Source: Pyxidicoccus trucidator (GTDB lineage: Bacteria; Myxococcota; Myxococcia; Myxococcales; Myxococcaceae). From it: 64,000 nt of DNA. The position numbers and the translations under genes are program-made. Location of the stretch: the NCBI RefSeq assembly GCF_010894435.1, contig NZ_JAAIXZ010000010.1:206253-270252 (forward strand), written 5' to 3'. Below the pieces are notes generated by a model. The model searched no databases. It had not been told where the DNA came from and was given only the letters and a program-made list of their open reading frames with translations. This document shows, piece after piece, positions 8,979-18,598 of this stretch; the first letter of the stretch is position 1; the number at the start of each line of letters is the position of its first letter.

Positions 8979-11531
8979 TCAGTTGCCGGAGATGGTCTGC
9001 GTCTCCTGCGTCGCGGCGGCGATCTCCGCCTCCGTGAAGAGGATGGGGCGCCACTTCTTCTCGGAGAACAGCAGCGTCTGGTCCGCGAAGTAGGGCGAGG
9101 CCGGGTCGCTGGACTCGCTGTAGGTGAGCACCGCGTTCCCCTTCGGGCCCTCCGGGGTGAACTCCATGGCCATGATGAAGCTGCTGCCGTTGTTGATGAC
9201 GTAGCCGGTGCTGGTGAGGCCCGAGTTGGGGTTGATGCGCGGGCCGCGCGGGGCGGTGTACTCGGCCTCGTTGGCGGTGGACTTCAGGGAGCCATAGGCG
9301 ACCTGGTTCGCCGTGCCGTCCACGGCGATGCCGCCGTGGATGGGAATCTTCGTGCCGGTGCGCGGCGTGTACTGCACGTCACCCAGCGGGGCGTTCGCGG
9401 GGATTCCCGCGGCCGCCAGCACGAGTGTGGCCTGGGCCAGGCGCGTCAGCACCGGGGCGGGGCCCTGCTCCGGCCCCAGCGTGTTGGGCGTGCCGATGGG
9501 GTCCGCCACGTTGAAGGGCACGGCGTAGAGCGAGCCGCCATTGCTGTGCGTGGTCAGCGGATAGGTGGCGGCGAACTCACGCCACATCACCGCGCCCACG
9601 CTGTCGGTGTCGTAGCGGCCGTTCCACCCGGCGAGCGCCTGGCACGCGGGCTGGAGGTTCACCTCCACCGTCCCGGTGGACGTCTGATAGGGCACCGTCG
9701 TCACGCCCGTGCAGCGCTCGACGACCTGTGCGCGCAGCAGCTCCGCCGTCATGCTGCGGTTGTTGAGGATGGCGTCCTGCAGCTCGGTCCGGGTGAACTT
9801 GCCATCCTGGCCGGACGCGCCGTCCTCGCGCACCTCGGTGAGCAGGACGGCGTTCATGCGCGTGCGGGGGCTCTGGCCCACGCCCTCGAGCCCGTGCATG
9901 GGCGAGAAGCCCGTCAGCGGCGCGGCGGGGTTGGCCAGCCAGTAGCTGTCATTGGCGTTGAAGACGAAGTCGGTGCGGTCCAGCTGGGGCACCTTGGCGA
10001 ACGGAACGATACCCGGGCCGCGGGACGCGGGCTCGTTCTGCCACTCGTTCGCCGCCTTGCTGCCGTCCAGCAGCACCAGGCCCTGGTTCTGGAAGTAGAA
10101 GGCGACCTGCGGGTCCGCCCCCGCGCTGGTGGCGCGCCACTCGGCGATGGCCTCGGGGAGCAGGTTGGGCGTGGGCGTGGCGTCCGTGTACCAGACGTTG
10201 CCCTGCGGGTCGGCCGCCATGGTGTTCACCCAGGGAATGCCCTGGACGCTCGCGTAGACGCTCTTGAAATCCTGGAGGCTCTTCGCCTTGTCCATGCCGA
10301 CGAACTGGGCCATCAGCGCGGTGTTGTCGATGTTCGCGTCGCGCAGGGTGTAGGCGTACTGGGTGTTCCACTCCATCGCCAGGGGCGCGGCCTGCACGGG
10401 CAGCGACGAGCGGGGGATGACCATCATCGGGCCGTAGTGGCTCGAGTACATCGTCCGGGTGACCTTGGTCAGCGAGCCCTCGGGCAGCTTCACGAGGATG
10501 TCGATCTGCTTCGTCGTCATCGCCCGCTCCTGGCCCTCGTACATGTAGCTGGTCGGCTTGCCCGGCACGAGCGGCAGCCGGTACAGCGTCATCCGCTGGC
10601 CGGAGGAGAAGGTGTGCGTCCACGCCACGTTCTCGTTGAAGCCGATGAGCACCGCGGGCACGCCCATGAGCCCCACGCCGTAGACGTTCAGCTGGCCCGG
10701 CACGGTGAGGTGGCTCTCCCACAGCTTGAGCTCACCCTCCCAGGGGAAGTGCGGGTTGGCCACCACCATGCCGCGGCCCGTGGTGGTCTTGTCCTTGCCC
10801 AGGGCCCAGCCGTTGCTGCCCACGCTGTGCTCCGCGGGGCGCTCAATCTTGAAGCTGCCCGGCGTGGGGCGGCCCACGGAGCCTCCGCCCACCGCACCGG
10901 GCGGCTCGGCCGCGGCGATGGCCAGGATGAGCTGGTAGCTGCTGGCCGCCAGGCCCACGCTGATGTGGTAGGCCAGCAGGTCGACCTCGTTGATGGGCTT
11001 GACCCAGGTGGCGCCCTTGCACGGCTGGGGCAGGTTGGCCGCCGGCGTCTCCGTCAGGTAGCGGTTGAAGCCCGCGGCGTAGCCCTTCAGCAGCGCCTGC
11101 AGGTCCGCCGTCTGATTCGGGAGGGCCGCGCGGGCCCGCGAGGGCAGGTCCAGCAGGCGGTACGCGAAGTCGCTGGCCGCGTAGAGCTGGCCCTGGCCCT
11201 GGCCCAGGTGCTCCGCGCGCTCGCCGCGGACCTTGAGGATCTGATCCGCGAGGATGCAGACATGGTCCTTGGCGAAGGCATAGCCCTGGCCATAGCCCAG
11301 GCTGCCCATGTCCTTGCCCTGGATGTGGGGAATGCCGTGGGCGGTGCGGCGGATGGTGGCCTCGTACGCCGGCGCCGGCTCGGGCTCCGGCGTCGGAGGC
11401 GGCAGATCTTCGTCACCACATGCGGTGGTGAAGGCCAGGCTCAGCCCGGCGAGGAGGGACAGCTGCCAACGGGTGCTCCGATGACGCCGGAGCACTCCGC
11501 GCGGAGGGGACACGGGATGGGTTGAATGCAT
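8979..11531 (-). CDS. Penicillin-acylase-family lipoprotein
   Basis: 850 residues with a lipoprotein signal (SLLAGLSLAFTTAC, Cys38). It belongs to the Ntn-hydrolase penicillin acylase superfamily: the alpha part carries RRTAHGIPHIQGKD (61-74), YGQGYAFAKDH (80-90), and the processing site/nucleophile is the Ser of GSNGWALG (Ser239), which would become the N-terminus of the beta subunit after self-cleavage. An ANPHFPW segment follows, as in aculeacin and AHL acylases. Substrates in the family include beta-lactams, acyl-homoserine lactones and cyclic lipopeptides; none can be chosen here. Lipid anchoring fits an outer-surface or periplasmic enzyme. A run of Pro/Glu (residues 43-54) links anchor and domain. 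Confidence 0.88.
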   Translation of the reverse strand: MHSTHPVSPPRGVLRRHRSTRWQLSLLAGLSLAFTTACGDEDLPPPTPEPEPAPAYEATIRRTAHGIPHIQGKDMGSLGYGQGYAFAKDHVCILADQILKVRGERAEHLGQGQGQLYAASDFAYRLLDLPSRARAALPNQTADLQALLKGYAAGFNRYLTETPAANLPQPCKGATWVKPINEVDLLAYHISVGLAASSYQLILAIAAAEPPGAVGGGSVGRPTPGSFKIERPAEHSVGSNGWALGKDKTTTGRGMVVANPHFPWEGELKLWESHLTVPGQLNVYGVGLMGVPAVLIGFNENVAWTHTFSSGQRMTLYRLPLVPGKPTSYMYEGQERAMTTKQIDILVKLPEGSLTKVTRTMYSSHYGPMMVIPRSSLPVQAAPLAMEWNTQYAYTLRDANIDNTALMAQFVGMDKAKSLQDFKSVYASVQGIPWVNTMAADPQGNVWYTDATPTPNLLPEAIAEWRATSAGADPQVAFYFQNQGLVLLDGSKAANEWQNEPASRGPGIVPFAKVPQLDRTDFVFNANDSYWLANPAAPLTGFSPMHGLEGVGQSPRTRMNAVLLTEVREDGASGQDGKFTRTELQDAILNNRSMTAELLRAQVVERCTGVTTVPYQTSTGTVEVNLQPACQALAGWNGRYDTDSVGAVMWREFAATYPLTTHSNGGSLYAVPFNVADPIGTPNTLGPEQGPAPVLTRLAQATLVLAAAGIPANAPLGDVQYTPRTGTKIPIHGGIAVDGTANQVAYGSLKSTANEAEYTAPRGPRINPNSGLTSTGYVINNGSSFIMAMEFTPEGPKGNAVLTYSESSDPASPYFADQTLLFSEKKWRPILFTEAEIAAATQETQTISGN

Positions 11532-11676
11532 GACAGTGTTCGAGCGTAGGGAGGGGTTGATTACGAGGTCAAAAGTTTTCTGGGAGTCGACTTTTTCCCG
11601 CCCTACCGTACCAGACGAGACTTCCGGGAACGAGCGTACGGGCAGTGGAGAAACGGTGTGCTAGGAGAGCGCGCAT

Positions 11677-12321
11677 ATGACGACCGAGCCGCAGGGTGCC
11701 CGCCGCCCGCGCCGCCACTTCTCGATGATCCGCACGTTCGTGCTCGCCGACTTCGTGACGCTGGGCAACGGCTTCGCGGGAGCAGGGGCCATCCTCGCCG
11801 CCATGCAGTTCCTGGCGTCGGGTGAGCGACTCTGGCTGTGGGTGGCCTTCGGGCTGATGCCGATGGCGCTGCTGCTGGACGTCATGGATGGGCGCATCGC
11901 CCGGTGGCGCTTCAAGAAGTCGCCCCTCGGAGCGGACCTGGACTCGCTGGCGGACGTCATCTCCTTCGGCATGGCACCGGCGGCGCTGGCCTTCGCGGTG
12001 GGGATGCGCGGGGCGCTCGACGTGGCGGCGCTGCTCTACTTCGTCGCGTGCGGCATCAGCCGGCTGGCGCGCTTCAACGTCACCTCCGCGGAGCTGGCGG
12101 ACGCGACGGGGAAGGTGAAGTACTTCGAGGGTACGCCCATCCCCACCAGCCTCGCGCTCGTCATGGTGCTGGCGGTGGCCACGTGGATGGACCGCATCGG
12201 CCCCCAGTTGCTGGGCGGCGTGTGGGACGTGGGGCCGGTGGTGTTGCATCCGCTCGCGCTGCTGTACGTCGCCAGCGGAAGCGCGATGATCAGCAAGACA
12301 CTGCGCATCCCCAAGATTTGA
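11677..12321 (+). CDS. pssA: CDP-diacylglycerol--serine O-phosphatidyltransferase
   Basis: 214 residues, a multi-pass membrane enzyme of the CDP-alcohol phosphatidyltransferase family. The signature D-x2-D-G-x2-A-R-x8-G-x3-D-x3-D is complete (begins DVMDGRIAR near residue 68 and ends GADLDSLAD). The serine-type follow-up (SFGMAPA, then CGISRLARFN) matches bacterial type II PssA, which makes phosphatidylserine, the precursor of phosphatidylethanolamine. Short basic cytoplasmic N-terminus. A phosphatidylserine decarboxylase gene is not in view. A plausible terminator follows directly. Confidence 0.9.
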   Translation: MTTEPQGARRPRRHFSMIRTFVLADFVTLGNGFAGAGAILAAMQFLASGERLWLWVAFGLMPMALLLDVMDGRIARWRFKKSPLGADLDSLADVISFGMAPAALAFAVGMRGALDVAALLYFVACGISRLARFNVTSAELADATGKVKYFEGTPIPTSLALVMVLAVATWMDRIGPQLLGGVWDVGPVVLHPLALLYVASGSAMISKTLRIPKI

Positions 12322-12330
12322 AAGCGGACA

Positions 12331-12356
12331 GCCTCCCCCCGTGAGGCCCCGTTTTT
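12331..12356 (+). terminator. Probable intrinsic terminator of pssA
   Basis: Short stem GCCTC/GAGGC (12331-12335 with 12343-12347), then CCCG and five T (12352-12356), starting nine bases after the pssA stop. The stem is only five pairs, so termination may be partial. A perfect 12-bp palindrome CCCACCGGTGGG follows at 12357-12368. Confidence 0.45.
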
Positions 12357-12479
12357 CCCACCGGTGGGTGGTTGCCCGCCCCGCCGTGGGTGCCTAGCTT
12401 CGCCACCGATCCGCCTGACCTCCTCTATGTGGGGAGAACGGCGGTCATGGGCGATGGGTGTGGGGAAGGGGTGGGTGCC

Positions 12480-15446
12480 ATGACGGGGCGCTGGGGCATG
12501 CTGGCCCTCGCGGTGGTGGGCTTGCTGGCCGGGTGTGCGGACAGGGACCGTTCGGCCCTGGCGGACGGACGGCTGACGGCCACTCCCGGCGGGGTCGACT
12601 TCCAGAAGGTGGCCATCTTCGACGCGCGCGAGGCGGAAATCTCGCTGCGCAACGTGGGCCGTGCGCGCATCAACGTGACTGAGGTGTGGGTGGAGGGGCC
12701 GGAGGGTTCCTACCTCGCCGAGTTCACCCATGAGGGGCCGCACAGCCTGCAGCCGGGGAGCGCGTGCAGCCTGCGCGTGCGCTTCGCGCCTCCGAAGCCG
12801 GGAGCGCTGCCGGCGATGCTGGTGGTGCGCTCGGACACGCGCATCGAACCGCTGCTGAAGATTCCGCTCAGCGGGCTGGGCGTGGCCGCGTGGGCGGAGG
12901 TGTCGCCGCGGCGGCTGGACTTCGGGCGAATCGAGGCGGACTCCAGCAAGACGATGATGCTCAAGCTGGACAACCCCACGGAGATGCCGGTGGAGGTGAC
13001 GCCGCGCCTGGTGGGGGCGGACCGGGACGAGTTCACCCTGGAGCCGGTGACGCTGGCGGCCGGTGAGAGCCGGGAGGTGCCGGTGACGTTCAGCCCGGTG
13101 CGCGTGGGGCGCAAGCAGGTGGCGCTGGCGGTGTCGCCGTGCCGCGGCTGCGCGGACCTGCCGGTGCAGGTGGCCGCGGAGGCGCTGGAGCGGGCCGTCG
13201 TGGCGGAGCCCGAGGTGGTGGACTTCGGCGCGGTGCCGGTGGACCGCGAGTCCTACCGCGAGTCGCGCATCCGTAACATCAGCACCGAGCCGGCGACGGT
13301 GACGCGGCTGACGCTGGAGGGCAAGGACGCGTCCTTCAGCCAGGCCAACGCCGGCTTCCCGTTGGTGCTGCAGCCCGGCGAGGTGCGCGGCTTCCAGCTG
13401 CGCTACAGCCCGGACCACCAGGGCCCGGCGCAGGACAGGGCGCTGTACCACGTGGAGAGCCGTCGCCACCCCACGCTGCCGGTGGGGCTGCGCGGCTATG
13501 GCGGCGCGGCGGAGCTGTGCGTGTCGCCGCTGTCCTACGACTTCGGCAAGCAGCCGCTGGGCTCGAAGACGCGCGTCATGGTCAACGTGAAGAACTGCGG
13601 CTCGTCCAACGCGGGCGCGCTCACCCTCAACACCCTGGGGTGGCAGCCGGCGCCGGGCGGTGAGCTGCAGTTCAACCACACGCCGCTGGCCATGCCGTAC
13701 ACGCTGCAGCCGGGCCAGGAGGTGAACATCGCCGTCTTCTACGAGCCCACGCGCGCGGGCTCGGCGACGGGCTCGCTGGTGATGACGACCAACGCCTTCT
13801 CCGCGGCCACGGTGCAGATGGACTTCCGCGGCCAGGCGGAGGAGCACGCGCCCTGCCAGCTCGTCGTCACCCCGCTGGCGCTGGACTTCGGCACGGTGCC
13901 GCCGGCGCAGGGCGCGGTGCTGGGCGTGAAGCTGGAGAACCGGGGCACGGACCTGTGCCCGGTGAAGAACATCCAGCTGCGGGACAACGGAGGCGGCGTG
14001 TTCGGCATGCCCGGCGGCGCGCTGTACGGCGGCATCATGTACCCGGGAGACTGGTTCAGCTTCCTGGTGTCCTTCACCTCGCCGCCCACGGGCGGCCAGT
14101 TCACCGGCCTGCTCCAGGTGGAGCAGATGGACCCGGCCAACCCCGTCCTCCTGCTGCCGCTGCGGGCCAACTCGCAGACGGCGTGCCTGGTGGCGTCGCG
14201 CCGCTACCTCGACTGGGGCGTGGCGCGCCGCGACTGTCCGCCCGAGCCCCTGGAGGTGAACTTCCTCAACGCGTGCACCGCGCCGGTGACGGTGGACAAC
14301 GTGTCGATTGGCCCGGGCACCACGGACTCCGAGTTCGCGCTGCAGAGCGTGCCGGACCCGCTGCCCTTCACCCTGGAGCCCAACCAGGGCTTCACGGTGG
14401 GCGTGGAGTACTTCGCGCAGGTCAACGGGCTGAACGTGTCGCCGCTCTACGTGGACTCGAGCGACTTGCCGGAGCCGCTGCTGGTGCCGCTCATCGGCGA
14501 GTCCTCCAAGCGGGTGGAGAAGACAGACCTCTTCGTGCAGCAGGACGTGAGCAAGGTGGACGTCCTCTTCGTGGTGGACAACACGGACTCCATGGCGGTG
14601 GAGCAGACGCGCCTGGTGGAGGCCGTCCCCACCTTCGTGGACACCGCGGCGGAGAAGAACGTCAACCTGCACGTGGCCGTCACCACCACCGGCATCCAGC
14701 AGGCGCCCCAGTCCAACCCGGCGGACAACTGCCCGGGTGGCGCGCTGGGCGGTGAGGCCGGCCGCTTCTTCCCGGCGGACAACAGCTTCAACCGCCTGCT
14801 CGACAGCGGCATGGCGGACCTGTCCGCGCAATTGCAGCGCAACGTGCAGGTGGGCAAGTGCGCCGAGGTGGAGGAGGGCTTCGAGGCCATGCGTCGCGCG
14901 CTGTCCCGGCCGCTGGTCGACAGCGTGGATGACGCGCGCACCCGCCTGCCGCGCGACGGCAACCTGGGCTTCCTCCGCGACGAGGCCGCGCTGGTGGTGC
15001 TCTTCGTCAGCGACGAGGACGACCACTCGCCGGACGCGGTGGAGACCTACGTGCAGTGGGCCCAGCAGCTCAAGGGCGTCAACCAGCCGCAGCGCGCGAC
15101 GTTCTACGCGATTGCGCCTCCGGAGGACGGCTGCGACACGGCCGGTGGCGCGGGCACGCGCTACGCGGAGGCCACGGCGCGCACCGGTGGCGAGGTGGTG
15201 AGCGTGTGCGCTCCGGACTACCGGCCGCTGCTGCGCGCGGTGGCGGACAAGGCCTTCTCCGCGCAGTCACGCTTCCCGCTCAGCGAGGTGCCGGAGCCGG
15301 GCAGCATCGCGGTGACGGTGGACGGCTCGCCGGTGACGACGGGCTGGACGTACGACGGGGCCACCAACAGCGTGGTGTTCGCCAACGTGCCGGGGCCGGG
15401 CGCGAGAATCTCCATCACCTACCGCCGCTCGTGCGCAGCGCTGTAG
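12480..15446 (+). CDS. HYDIN/ASH-repeat lipoprotein with vWA-like domain
   Basis: 988 residues from ATG 12480, chosen for the lipoprotein signal MTGRWGMLALAVVGLLAGC; the frame is open upstream to another ATG at 12447. It holds about six ASH/choice-of-anchor-D beta-sandwich repeats, each opening with a LDFG-type motif (RLDFGRI, VVDFGAV, SYDFGKQ, ALDFGTV, YLDWGVA). From residue ~690 a von Willebrand A-like domain begins, KVDVLFVVDNTDSM, in which the metal site DxSxS reads D-N-T-D-S, then a conserved CPGG segment and VVLFVSDEDDHS. ASH repeats act as protein-interaction scaffolds; the vWA part probably binds a metal-bridged ligand. Such surface scaffolds are common in myxobacteria. No operon partner. 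Confidence 0.8.
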   Translation: MTGRWGMLALAVVGLLAGCADRDRSALADGRLTATPGGVDFQKVAIFDAREAEISLRNVGRARINVTEVWVEGPEGSYLAEFTHEGPHSLQPGSACSLRVRFAPPKPGALPAMLVVRSDTRIEPLLKIPLSGLGVAAWAEVSPRRLDFGRIEADSSKTMMLKLDNPTEMPVEVTPRLVGADRDEFTLEPVTLAAGESREVPVTFSPVRVGRKQVALAVSPCRGCADLPVQVAAEALERAVVAEPEVVDFGAVPVDRESYRESRIRNISTEPATVTRLTLEGKDASFSQANAGFPLVLQPGEVRGFQLRYSPDHQGPAQDRALYHVESRRHPTLPVGLRGYGGAAELCVSPLSYDFGKQPLGSKTRVMVNVKNCGSSNAGALTLNTLGWQPAPGGELQFNHTPLAMPYTLQPGQEVNIAVFYEPTRAGSATGSLVMTTNAFSAATVQMDFRGQAEEHAPCQLVVTPLALDFGTVPPAQGAVLGVKLENRGTDLCPVKNIQLRDNGGGVFGMPGGALYGGIMYPGDWFSFLVSFTSPPTGGQFTGLLQVEQMDPANPVLLLPLRANSQTACLVASRRYLDWGVARRDCPPEPLEVNFLNACTAPVTVDNVSIGPGTTDSEFALQSVPDPLPFTLEPNQGFTVGVEYFAQVNGLNVSPLYVDSSDLPEPLLVPLIGESSKRVEKTDLFVQQDVSKVDVLFVVDNTDSMAVEQTRLVEAVPTFVDTAAEKNVNLHVAVTTTGIQQAPQSNPADNCPGGALGGEAGRFFPADNSFNRLLDSGMADLSAQLQRNVQVGKCAEVEEGFEAMRRALSRPLVDSVDDARTRLPRDGNLGFLRDEAALVVLFVSDEDDHSPDAVETYVQWAQQLKGVNQPQRATFYAIAPPEDGCDTAGGAGTRYAEATARTGGEVVSVCAPDYRPLLRAVADKAFSAQSRFPLSEVPEPGSIAVTVDGSPVTTGWTYDGATNSVVFANVPGPGARISITYRRSCAAL

Positions 15447-15482
15447 GGCAGGCAGGCAGGCGGGAGATGTGACGCAGTCGAT

Positions 15483-15500
15483 GGGCCGGTCATCCGGCCC
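15483..15500 (+). terminator. Hairpin after HYDIN-repeat gene
   Basis: Perfect stem GGGCCGG-TCAT-CCGGCCC thirty-seven bases after the stop codon. No T-run follows, so it may be a Rho-type or mRNA-stabilising hairpin. Confidence 0.4.
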
Positions 15501-15625
15501 TCGACGTTCGTGTCAGTCCCGGGTGCTACAGGTCTGCACGTGCCTGTGCGAATGACCAGAAAATTGGAGGGGACCTCCCGGTGTGTACCCTGAGGTCGTA
15601 CCCGCTGCTGCCGAGGAGGCACCCG

Positions 15626-15967
15626 GTGAGCTCCCGTGATGACGAAGGAACGATGACGACCGCGGCGCGCGCGCCGGTGCGCGCGCCCGGGCTGCGGGTC
15701 ATCCGGGGCGAGGGGCAGCGGAGGGAAGAACCGCTTGCCTGCCGGAATGCCGTGGCGCGCGTGCTGATGGAGGCGGGGGCGGACCTGCTGCTCCGCCGCA
15801 TCAGCCCCGCGAGGGCGGCGGAAATCGAGCGCAAGGTCGACCGGGTCCTGGACTTGTTCGACCGGGTGGACGTCGCTCCGGTGCTGATGCCGGTGCTGAA
15901 GCGGCACCTGGACGAACTGGAAGCGCTGATGCGGGAGACCCGCGAGGTGCGGGCCGCCCGCCGGTAG
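15626..15967 (+). CDS. Small hypothetical alpha-helical protein
   Basis: 113 residues. I chose GTG 15626 because GAGGAGG lies six bases before it; an ATG at 15653 is an alternative with only AAGGA close by. After a short basic leader the protein is two or three amphipathic helices rich in Arg, Leu and Glu, the last (KRHLDELEALMRETREVR) looking like a coiled-coil helix. No cysteine pairs or signal peptide. I do not recognise the family. It stands alone, 132 bases before the kinase gene at 16100, in the same direction. Confidence 0.6.
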   Translation: MSSRDDEGTMTTAARAPVRAPGLRVIRGEGQRREEPLACRNAVARVLMEAGADLLLRRISPARAAEIERKVDRVLDLFDRVDVAPVLMPVLKRHLDELEALMRETREVRAARR

Positions 15968-16099
15968 CCCGGGGCGGTGCATCTCTGTTGGTCGGGCGTT
16001 TGACCCCCCTGGCGGGTGCGCTTACGCTCGGGACCTCTCCGCGTTCGGACCCCGGGGGCCACTGGTGGTGGCAGGCCTGGGGGAGCGGTCAGGTCGACG

Positions 16100-18598
<2,499 letters not shown>

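Noticed and set aside
9336..11525. 729-codon plus-strand open frame opposite the acylase gene
   Set aside because: Shadow frame; the minus strand has signal peptide, SNxW nucleophile and family motifs.
12036..15026. 996-codon open frame on the minus strand opposite the HYDIN-repeat gene
   Set aside because: His/Arg/Gln-rich composition is typical of antisense frames in GC-rich DNA; the plus strand carries recognisable domains.
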